A DNA stretch of 64,000 bases from Rubrivivax sp. (lineage in GTDB: Bacteria; Pseudomonadota; Gammaproteobacteria; Burkholderiales; Burkholderiaceae_C): NCBI GenBank assembly GCA_019635315.1, contig JAHBZT010000004.1:558001-622000 (forward strand), written 5' to 3'. Each line of letters opens with the position of its first letter. The stretch's first letter is position 1. The notes beneath the pieces are model-generated. The model saw only the letters and a list, made by a program, of their open reading frames with translations, searched no databases and was not told the origin of the DNA. The translations under genes and the position numbers were made by a program. Below are positions 24,174-30,822 of this stretch, in pieces.

Positions 24174-26557
24174 GCGTGCACCTCCTGCGGCGCGCGCGCG
24201 GCGGCCAGCCGGCGCTCGCGACGCTGCTGCTGCAGGGCTTCGAGCACGCGCTCGGGCTTCAGCGGCAGCTGGCGCAGGCGCAGGCCGATGGCATCGGCGA
24301 CTGCGGCCGCGATGGCCGGCGGCGTGGCGTGCAGCCCGCCTTCGCTGGCCTCCTTGGCGCCGAAGGGGCCCAGCGGGTCCAGGCTCTCGACCAGGTGCAC
24401 CTCGACCGGCGGCGAGTCGGCGATCGTCGGCATGCGGTAGTCGAGGAAGTTCGGGCGCAGCGGCAGGCCCTCGTGGTACTGCGTCTCCTCGTGCAGTGCC
24501 TGGCCCAGGCCCATCCACACGGCGCCCTGCACCTGGCCCTCGACGGCCAGCGGGTTGATCGCGCGCCCGCAGTCGTGCGCGAGCCACACGCGCAGCACGC
24601 GCACGCGGCCCAGCGCCTCGTCGACCTCGACCTCCACCACCTGCGCCGCATAAGAGAAGCCGGCCGTGGAGCCGACCGCGGCGCCGCGGAAGCGGCCGCC
24701 CTGCGTCTCCGGTGGCGTCGACCAGCTGCCCTTGACGGTCAGCGTGCCGGTATCGGCCAGCGCCTGGCGCACGACCTGCGGGAAGTCCACGCCGCGGTCG
24801 GTGCCGGCGACGAGGCAGCGTTCGCCCAGCCACTCCAGGTCGTCGGGCTGCACCTCGAGCAGTCTCGCCGCGGCCTCGCGCAGCAGCTGCAGCAGGCTGC
24901 GCGCCGCCTGCAGCGCGGCATTGCCGACCATGAAGGACACGCGCGACGAATACGAGCCGTTGTCCTTGGGGGTCAGCGCGCTGTCGCCGGCAATCACGCG
25001 CAGGCGCGCCATCGGCAGCAGCAGCACCTCGGCGACGATCTGCGCCAGCAGCGTCGACGAGCCCTGGCCGATGTCGGCGGCGCCGGTCAGCACGGTGATC
25101 GAGCCGTCGAAGTCGAGCTTCAGGTTGACCACCGCATGCGGCTCGCCGCTCCAGTGCACCGGCTTGGCCGAGCCCGAGACATAGTGCGAGCAGGCCAGGC
25201 CGAGCCCGCGGCGCAGCGTGCCGGCGGCCGGCTCGGCGCCGCGTGAACCGCTCCGGCGCTCGTGCCAGCCGCTGGCCTGCTCGACCGCATCCAGGCATTG
25301 CGCCAGGCCGCAGGAATTGACCTGCAGGTCGTTGAGCGTGCGGTAGGGCGGGGTGATCAGGTTGGCGCGGCGCAGCGCAAACGGGTCCAGGCCCATCGCG
25401 GCGGCCATCTCGTCGAGCAGCGACTCGAAGGCGAAGCGCACGTTGACCGCGCCATGCCCGCGCATCGCGCCGCAGGGCGGCAGGTTGGCATAGACGCGCA
25501 GGCCGTGGTAGCGCACCGCGCCGACGCGGTACAGCGCATGCAGCAGCGCGCCGGCATACAGGATGGTGACCAGCCCGTAGCCGGCATAGGCGCCGCCGCG
25601 CTGCACGACGCGCGCGTCGACCGCGATGATCTCGCCGCGCGCGCCGAGGCCGATCTTCAGCCGCACCGTCGTGGCCGGGCGCCCGCGGTGGGTGAGGAAG
25701 GCCTCCTCGCGCGTCAGCTCCAGCTTCACGGTGCCGCCGGCGGCACGCGCCAGCGCGGCGGCGACCATCTCGAAGTTGAGCGGCTCGACGCGGTGGCCGA
25801 AGCCGCCGCCGACGAAGGGCTTGACGACGCGGATTGCCGCGCTGTCCAGGCCCAGGGTCTGCGCCAGCGTCAGGTGCAGGTAGTAGGGCACCTGGCTGAC
25901 CGACTGCATGGTCAGGCGCTGTGCCTCGGGATCCCACTGCGCGAGCGCGGCATTGAGCTCGATCTGGCCGTGCGCGACCTCGGCGCAGTCGTACTCGCGC
26001 TCCATCACCATCGCGGCGGCGGCGAAGCCGGCGTCGACATCGCCGAAGCTCTGCCGGACCTCGCGCTCGACGTTGCCCGGTTTGTCGTCGTGCAACTGCG
26101 GCGCGCCGGGCTCGAGCGCGGCCTCGGCATCGAACAGCGCCGGCAGTTCGTCGATCTCGACCTGCACCGCGGCGACGGCGGCGGCGGCCGCGGCCTCGTC
26201 GTCGGCGGCGACCGCGAACAGCGGCTCGCCGCGGTAGCGCACGCGCCCGCGCGCCAGCGGCCACTCGTTCTGCGCGATCGGGATCACGCCATAGGGCGCG
26301 GCGAAGTCCTCGCCGGTGATCACCGCGCGCACGCCGGGCAACGCCAGCGCGTGCGTGGCGTCGATGCGGCGGATCACGCCATGCGCGACCGGGCTGCGCG
26401 CGATGCGGCCGACCAGCGCGCCGGCGCAGGGCAGGTCGGCCGTATAGCGCGCACTGCCGCTGACCTTCTCGACCCCGTCGATCAGCGGACGCGGCACGCC
26501 GACGGAATGCACGGGCGGTGCCGGCTCGGCAGCGCCGTGGTGCAGGGCGGGCTTCAT
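24170..26557 (-). CDS. hcrA: 4-hydroxybenzoyl-CoA reductase alpha (molybdenum) subunit
   Basis: 795 aa, large molybdopterin-cytosine dinucleotide subunit. The order of motifs is the family's: VGVPRPLIDGVEKVSGSARY, VKPFVGGGFGHRVEPLNFE, PPCGAMRGHGAVNVRFAFE, GAADIGQGSSTLLAQIVAE, DNGSYSSRVSFMVGNAA and, near the end, GPFGAKEASEGGL with the Glu that acts as base. It removes the para-hydroxyl of 4-hydroxybenzoyl-CoA to give benzoyl-CoA, feeding BcrCBAD. The gene order hcrC-hcrA-hcrB differs from hcrA-hcrB-hcrC order in Thauera. Both ends overlap neighbours by four bases. No XdhC-type maturation gene is present in the window. Confidence 0.92.
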   Translation of the reverse strand: MKPALHHGAAEPAPPVHSVGVPRPLIDGVEKVSGSARYTADLPCAGALVGRIARSPVAHGVIRRIDATHALALPGVRAVITGEDFAAPYGVIPIAQNEWPLARGRVRYRGEPLFAVAADDEAAAAAAVAAVQVEIDELPALFDAEAALEPGAPQLHDDKPGNVEREVRQSFGDVDAGFAAAAMVMEREYDCAEVAHGQIELNAALAQWDPEAQRLTMQSVSQVPYYLHLTLAQTLGLDSAAIRVVKPFVGGGFGHRVEPLNFEMVAAALARAAGGTVKLELTREEAFLTHRGRPATTVRLKIGLGARGEIIAVDARVVQRGGAYAGYGLVTILYAGALLHALYRVGAVRYHGLRVYANLPPCGAMRGHGAVNVRFAFESLLDEMAAAMGLDPFALRRANLITPPYRTLNDLQVNSCGLAQCLDAVEQASGWHERRSGSRGAEPAAGTLRRGLGLACSHYVSGSAKPVHWSGEPHAVVNLKLDFDGSITVLTGAADIGQGSSTLLAQIVAEVLLLPMARLRVIAGDSALTPKDNGSYSSRVSFMVGNAALQAARSLLQLLREAAARLLEVQPDDLEWLGERCLVAGTDRGVDFPQVVRQALADTGTLTVKGSWSTPPETQGGRFRGAAVGSTAGFSYAAQVVEVEVDEALGRVRVLRVWLAHDCGRAINPLAVEGQVQGAVWMGLGQALHEETQYHEGLPLRPNFLDYRMPTIADSPPVEVHLVESLDPLGPFGAKEASEGGLHATPPAIAAAVADAIGLRLRQLPLKPERVLEALQQQRRERRLAAARAPQEVHA

Positions 26558-27024
26558 GGGCGCGCCTCCGCGGCGGCCTGCACCGATTCGACGATCTTCA
26601 CGTAGCCGGTGCAGCGGCACAGGTTGCCGGCCAGCGCCTCGCGGATCTGCGCCTCGTCGGGATGCGCCTCGCGGCGCAGCAGCGCCTCGGCGGCCATCAC
26701 CATGCCGGGCGTGCAGAAGCCGCACTGCGTGCCCAGCTTCTCGTGGAAGGCCCGCTGCAGCGCCGACAGCCGGCCCTGTGCGGCCAGCGCCTCGATGGTC
26801 TCGATGCGCCGGTCCTCGACGCTGGCCGCCAGCGTGATGCAGGCCAGGCGCGGCTGGTCGTCGACGAGCACGGTGCAGGCCCCGCATTCGCCGCCGTCGC
26901 AGCCCTGCTTGGTGCCGGTGAGCTGCAGGCCCTCGCGCAGCGCCTCCAGCAGCGTGCTGCCGTCGTGCGCGGCCAGCGTGTGGCGGCGGCCGTTGACATG
27001 CAGGTGCAGCAGGCGTTCGGCCAT
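26554..27024 (-). CDS. hcrC: 4-hydroxybenzoyl-CoA reductase gamma subunit (2x[2Fe-2S])
   Basis: 156 aa. The plant-type [2Fe-2S] ligands are C42, C47, C50 (GCDGGECGAC) and C62; the second cluster uses C101, C104 (CGFC) and C136, C138 (LCRC). Size and both motifs equal small subunits of the xanthine oxidase family. Placement directly before hcrA and hcrB identifies it as the electron-entry subunit of the same enzyme, receiving electrons from ferredoxin. It starts at ATG 27024, three bases after the stop of the CoA ligase gene, so all of these are probably on one message. Confidence 0.93.
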   Translation of the reverse strand: MAERLLHLHVNGRRHTLAAHDGSTLLEALREGLQLTGTKQGCDGGECGACTVLVDDQPRLACITLAASVEDRRIETIEALAAQGRLSALQRAFHEKLGTQCGFCTPGMVMAAEALLRREAHPDEAQIREALAGNLCRCTGYVKIVESVQAAAEARP

Positions 27025-27027
27025 GGT

Positions 27028-28443
27028 TCAGTCTCCTGCGGCAGGCGTCTCGCGCAGGTCGCGCACCCGCACCGCCTTGCCCTGCGAACGCGGCAGCCGC
27101 CCGGGCTCGAGCACCGCGACCTCGGCGCTGAGGCCGATCATCGACTTGACGTGGTGCATCGCGTCGCCGGCCAGCGCCGGGTACTGCGAAGCGGGCACGC
27201 CGGGCAGGGCCTCGACTTCCAGGCGCAGGCGGTCCAGGTGTCCGCTGCGCGTGACCACGAGCTGGTAATGCGGTGCCAGGCCCGGGCGGCCGACGAGCAC
27301 GGCCTCGACCTGCGACGGGTAGACGTTGACGCCGCGGATGATCAGCATGTCGTCGCTGCGCCCGGCCAGGCGCAGCAGCCGCACGTGGGTGCGGCCGCAG
27401 TCGCAGCGGGTGTACGCCAGGCGCGTGATGTCGCGCGTGCGGTAGCGCAGCATCGGCAGCGCTTCCTTGCTCAGCGTGGTGATCACCAGCTCGCCGGCCT
27501 GGCCGTCGGCCACCGGGTCGCCGGTCTCGGGATCGATCAGCTCGAACAGGAAGTGATCTTCCCAGCCGTGCAGGCCGGCGCGGCATTCGCACTCGCAGGC
27601 CACGCCGGGGCCCATGATCTCGGACAGGCCGTAGACGTCGACCGCGCGCAGGCCGATGCGTGCCTCGATCTCTGCGCGCATGGCCTGGCTCCACGGTTCG
27701 GCGCCGAACAGGCCGATGGCCAGCCCGCTGGCATGCAGGTCCACGCCCTGCTGCTCGGCGACCTCGGCGATCGCCAGCGCGTACGACGGCGTCGAGCACA
27801 GCACGCGCGGCTGGAAGTCCATGATCAGCGCCACCTGGCGTTCGGTGCCGCCGCCGGAGACCGGCACCACCGGGCAGCCCAGCGCGGTGGCGCCGTCGTG
27901 CGCGCCCAGGCCGCCGGTGAACAGCCCGTAGCCGTAGGCGTTGTGCACCAGGTCGCCCGGCCGCACGCCGGCGCAGCGCAGCGACCGCGCCATCAGTCCG
28001 GCCCAGCGCTGCAGGTCGCCGGCGGTATAGCCGACGACGGTGGGCTTGCCGGTGGTGCCGGACGACGCATGCAGCCGCGCGAGTTCGGGCAGCGGGCGCG
28101 CGAAGAGGCCGAACGGATACTGCTCGCGCAGGTCGCTCTTGACCATGAAGGGCAGCTGCCGCAGGTCGTCCAGGCTCTCGACCGCCTCCGGCTCGACGCC
28201 CAGCGCACGCAGCCGGCGGCGCTGCCAGGGCACGTGGTCCCAGGCGTTGCGCAGCGTGGCGCGCAGGCGCAGCAGCTGGTGCGCCTGCAGCTCGTCGCGC
28301 GACATCGTCTCGACGCCGGGGTGCAGCATGCCGTCGCCCTGCGTCGCCTGCGCGGCCTGCGCGAACTGCCGGGCCGCTGCGGCGTCGGTGGCTTGGACGC
28401 CGACGGCGCCTTGGGGATCCCGCGTGGCGGTCCAGGCGATCAT
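27028..28443 (-). CDS. PaaK-type phenylacetate-CoA ligase
   Basis: 471 aa adenylate-forming ligase of the PaaK family. Motifs in order: PFMVKSDLREQYPFGLFA, SSGTTGKPTVVGYTAGDL, NAYGYGLFTGGLGAHDG, VYGLSEIMGPGVACEC, MLRYRTRDIT and GRSDDMLIIRGVNVYPSQVE. The family activates phenylacetate and related aryl acids to CoA thioesters. Its neighbours downstream of padBCD make it a good candidate for the anaerobic phenylacetate-CoA ligase that feeds the PadBCD oxidation (PadJ in Aromatoleum). A 4-hydroxybenzoate or 2-aminobenzoate ligase is possible, since hcrCAB follows three bases later. N-terminal residues 1-40 are an unusual Ala/Gln-rich extension. Confidence 0.82.
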   Translation of the reverse strand: MIAWTATRDPQGAVGVQATDAAAARQFAQAAQATQGDGMLHPGVETMSRDELQAHQLLRLRATLRNAWDHVPWQRRRLRALGVEPEAVESLDDLRQLPFMVKSDLREQYPFGLFARPLPELARLHASSGTTGKPTVVGYTAGDLQRWAGLMARSLRCAGVRPGDLVHNAYGYGLFTGGLGAHDGATALGCPVVPVSGGGTERQVALIMDFQPRVLCSTPSYALAIAEVAEQQGVDLHASGLAIGLFGAEPWSQAMRAEIEARIGLRAVDVYGLSEIMGPGVACECECRAGLHGWEDHFLFELIDPETGDPVADGQAGELVITTLSKEALPMLRYRTRDITRLAYTRCDCGRTHVRLLRLAGRSDDMLIIRGVNVYPSQVEAVLVGRPGLAPHYQLVVTRSGHLDRLRLEVEALPGVPASQYPALAGDAMHHVKSMIGLSAEVAVLEPGRLPRSQGKAVRVRDLRETPAAGD

Positions 28444-28445
28444 CG

Positions 28446-29282
28446 TCAAGCCTCCTGGCGGCGCGCACCGCGCACCGGCGGGTGCGGGATCGCGAAGCCC
28501 TGGTTGAATGCCACGCGTGTGACCAGCGTGTACTTGAACCATGCGCCGCCGGCCAGCGCCAGCGCGCCGGCTGCCCACTGCAGCGCGAGGCCGACGGCCG
28601 GCGGCATCGGCGCCACCACGAGCAGCAGCGCGGCGGCCAGCGGCAGCAGCGTCGACGGCTTGAGCACGCGCCCGGCCTGGTCTGCCGCCGCTCGTGCGCG
28701 CGGGGTGCCGCCCAGGCTGCCGCGCCAGGCGCTCCACTGCACGATGCGCGCCACCAGCGCCAGCGCCAGGCCGGACCACATCGCCAGCGTGGCCGGGCGG
28801 CCGGCCAGCAGCAGCCACAGGCCGGCGCCTTCGGCCAGCGCGGTGGCGACGACCAGCGGCGTCGTGAAGCGCGAGCGCCAGGCCGGGATGCCGCGCGCCG
28901 CCTGCAGGATGCGGCCCTGGCAGTAGACGAAGGCCAGCGCCAGCAGTGCCGCCACGGCGGCCAGCGGCAGCGCCGCGCGGTGGGCGAAGGCGGCGGCGAA
29001 GGCCGCCGCCAGCAGCGGCGGCGCGACCAGCGCCTCGCGCGACATCCACGAGCGGCGCGCGTGGCGAAAGACATTCAGCGCCCGCCACGGACGGCCGATC
29101 TCGGCCCAGACCGCGAGCAGCCCGGCGGCCACCAGCAGCGCGCCGGCAGCGAACAGCCAGCCCGGCCCGCCGGCCAGGAAGGTCACGACGACGAGCCCGC
29201 TGCCGGCGCCGCCGGCCATGAAGTTGGCGGCGGCGCGCCAGTCCCAGGCGCCCTGCAACCAGGATCTTGGTCCGTAGCTCAC
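28446..29282 (-). CDS. padD: Membrane anchor subunit, NrfD/DmsC family (PadD-like)
   Basis: 278 aa from GTG 29282, whose GTGA overlaps the padC stop. About eight hydrophobic helices, with polar marks such as MAGGAGSGLVVVTFLAGG, ALNVFRHARRSWMSREAL and FKYTLVTRVAFNQGFAIP. NrfD/DmsC-type anchors carry electrons between an Fe-S subunit and the quinone pool. In phenylacetyl-CoA:acceptor oxidoreductase the smallest subunit has this role. Its position directly after the four-cluster protein and the molybdenum subunit supports the same complex. The family is clear; the substrate of the complex is inferred. Confidence 0.75.
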   Translation of the reverse strand: MSYGPRSWLQGAWDWRAAANFMAGGAGSGLVVVTFLAGGPGWLFAAGALLVAAGLLAVWAEIGRPWRALNVFRHARRSWMSREALVAPPLLAAAFAAAFAHRAALPLAAVAALLALAFVYCQGRILQAARGIPAWRSRFTTPLVVATALAEGAGLWLLLAGRPATLAMWSGLALALVARIVQWSAWRGSLGGTPRARAAADQAGRVLKPSTLLPLAAALLLVVAPMPPAVGLALQWAAGALALAGGAWFKYTLVTRVAFNQGFAIPHPPVRGARRQEA

Positions 29283-29929
29283 GGCGCCTCCCCGTCCCAC
29301 AGGTAGTGCATGCCCGGACCGGTGCCCAGTTCCTCGTGCATGCGGAAGTGCCGGTTCTCGCGCAGCAGCGTCGACACCCGGCTGCCGGGGTCGTCGAGGT
29401 CGCCGAAGGCCAGCGCGTCGGCGATGCAGGCATTGACGCAGGCCGGTGTGGCCTCGGCGTCGCGGCCGGGCACGAGGCCGCGTGCCAGCCCGTCGTCGAT
29501 GCGCTCGACGCAGAAGGTGCACTTGGTGGCCACCGCCAGGCGGTCCTCGTCGAAGCGCGCCGCCTCGCTGGGCAGCGGCGCGCCGAAGGCGAAGCGGGCG
29601 CGGTCGGTCCGGTACCGCGCCTGGTAGGGGCAGGCGAGCGCGCAGTAGGCGCAGCCGATGCAGAGGTCGTAGTCGATGGTCACGATGCCGTCGGGCCGCT
29701 TCGCGGTGGCGGTGGTCGGGCAGACGTCCAGGCAAGGCGGGTCGTCGCAGTGCTGGCAGCCCACGGGCACGAAGGCGCGCTGCACGTCGGGGTAGTCGCC
29801 GAACTCCATGTCCAGCACGCGCCGCCACTGCACGCCCGGCGGCGTGCCGTTGGCCTGTTTGCAGGCCGCGGTGCAGGTCTGGCAGCCGACGCAGCGGCGC
29901 AGGTCCACGACCATGGCCCAGCGTGTCAT
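29279..29929 (-). CDS. padC: Four-cluster Fe-S subunit (PadC-like)
   Basis: 216 aa DmsB-type protein. Four Cys groups are visible: CVGCQTCTAACKQ, CQHCDDPPCLDVCP, CIGCAYCALACP, and a split group CTFC ... CVNAC, so four [4Fe-4S] clusters are expected. It would shuttle electrons from the molybdenum subunit PadB to the membrane anchor PadD. Gene order padB, fdhD, padC, padD, all with four-base overlaps, argues for tight coupling. In the Thauera enzyme the corresponding subunit is about 27 kDa. The N-terminus MTRWAMVVDLRRCVG carries no export signal, so the complex faces the cytoplasm. Confidence 0.8.
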   Translation of the reverse strand: MTRWAMVVDLRRCVGCQTCTAACKQANGTPPGVQWRRVLDMEFGDYPDVQRAFVPVGCQHCDDPPCLDVCPTTATAKRPDGIVTIDYDLCIGCAYCALACPYQARYRTDRARFAFGAPLPSEAARFDEDRLAVATKCTFCVERIDDGLARGLVPGRDAEATPACVNACIADALAFGDLDDPGSRVSTLLRENRHFRMHEELGTGPGMHYLWDGEAP

Positions 29930-30822
29930 GAGCGTCCTCCCGAGTCCTGCCGCGGCTGCAGCCGCCACGCGTGGGCATAGACCAGGCAGCCGTCGCGGCG
30001 CGCGAAGCCGACCAGCGTCAGCCCCAGCGCCTGTGCGCGACGCACCGCCAGCGCGGTGGGCGCCGAGCGTGCGACCAGCACGGGGATGCCGGCGGCCACC
30101 GCCTTCTGCACCATCTCGACACTGGCGCGGCTGGTCAGCAGCGCGGCGCCTTGGCCGGCGTCGACGCCAGCGCGCAGCAGCGCGCCGATGGTCTTGTCCA
30201 GCGCGTTGTGGCGGCCGACGTCCTCGCGCACCGCGTGCAGCGCACCGTCCGGGCCCAGCCAGGCCGCGGCATGGGTGGCGCCGCTGAGTGCACGCAGCGG
30301 CTGCGCCTGCTCCAGCCCCGTCATCGCTGCGGCGAGCCGGCCCATGTCCAGCGCCGGCGCGGTGCGGCCTCCCGCCAGCGGCGCCAGCGGCCGCACCGAC
30401 TGCTCGAGGCTGTCGACGCCGCACAGGCCGCAGCCGGTGCGCCCGGCCAGGCTGCGGCGGCGCAGCTTCAGCGCCATGAAGCGCTGCGCGGTGATCTGCA
30501 TCGCGATGCGCAGCCCGGCGGGGTGCGCGTGCACCTCCAGGTCCAGCACCTCGTGCGCACCGGCGGCGATGCCCTCGCTGAGGCTGAAGCCCAGGCCCAG
30601 GTCCTCCAGCGCGTCGGGCGTGGCCATCATCACGGCGTGGCCGATGCCGTTGTATTCGAGGCTGACCGCCATCTCCTCGGCCGCCCAGTCGACCTCGGGC
30701 GCGAGGCCACCGCCGCGCCAGCGCTGCACGGCCACCGGCACCAGCGCACCGGTGATCGCTTCGTCGGGCGCGGGCAGGGCCGGTGGCATGGCGCGGCCGG
30801 GGCGGTCGGCGAGGGCCGTCAT
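29926..30822 (-). CDS. fdhD: FdhD-type molybdenum cofactor sulfurtransferase
   Basis: 298 aa with the FdhD fold and its active Cys pair in TGCGLCGVDSL (C131 and C134). Also seen: SLEYNGIGHAVMMATP, REDVGRHNALDKTIGALL and LLTSRASVEMVQKAVAAGIP. FdhD passes sulfur from IscS to the bis-MGD cofactor of formate dehydrogenases. Here it lies between the molybdenum and Fe-S subunits of a Pad-type complex, overlapping both by four bases, with no formate dehydrogenase in sight. This suggests that PadB needs sulfuration by FdhD. That link is inference from gene order. Confidence 0.88.
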   Translation of the reverse strand: MTALADRPGRAMPPALPAPDEAITGALVPVAVQRWRGGGLAPEVDWAAEEMAVSLEYNGIGHAVMMATPDALEDLGLGFSLSEGIAAGAHEVLDLEVHAHPAGLRIAMQITAQRFMALKLRRRSLAGRTGCGLCGVDSLEQSVRPLAPLAGGRTAPALDMGRLAAAMTGLEQAQPLRALSGATHAAAWLGPDGALHAVREDVGRHNALDKTIGALLRAGVDAGQGAALLTSRASVEMVQKAVAAGIPVLVARSAPTALAVRRAQALGLTLVGFARRDGCLVYAHAWRLQPRQDSGGRS

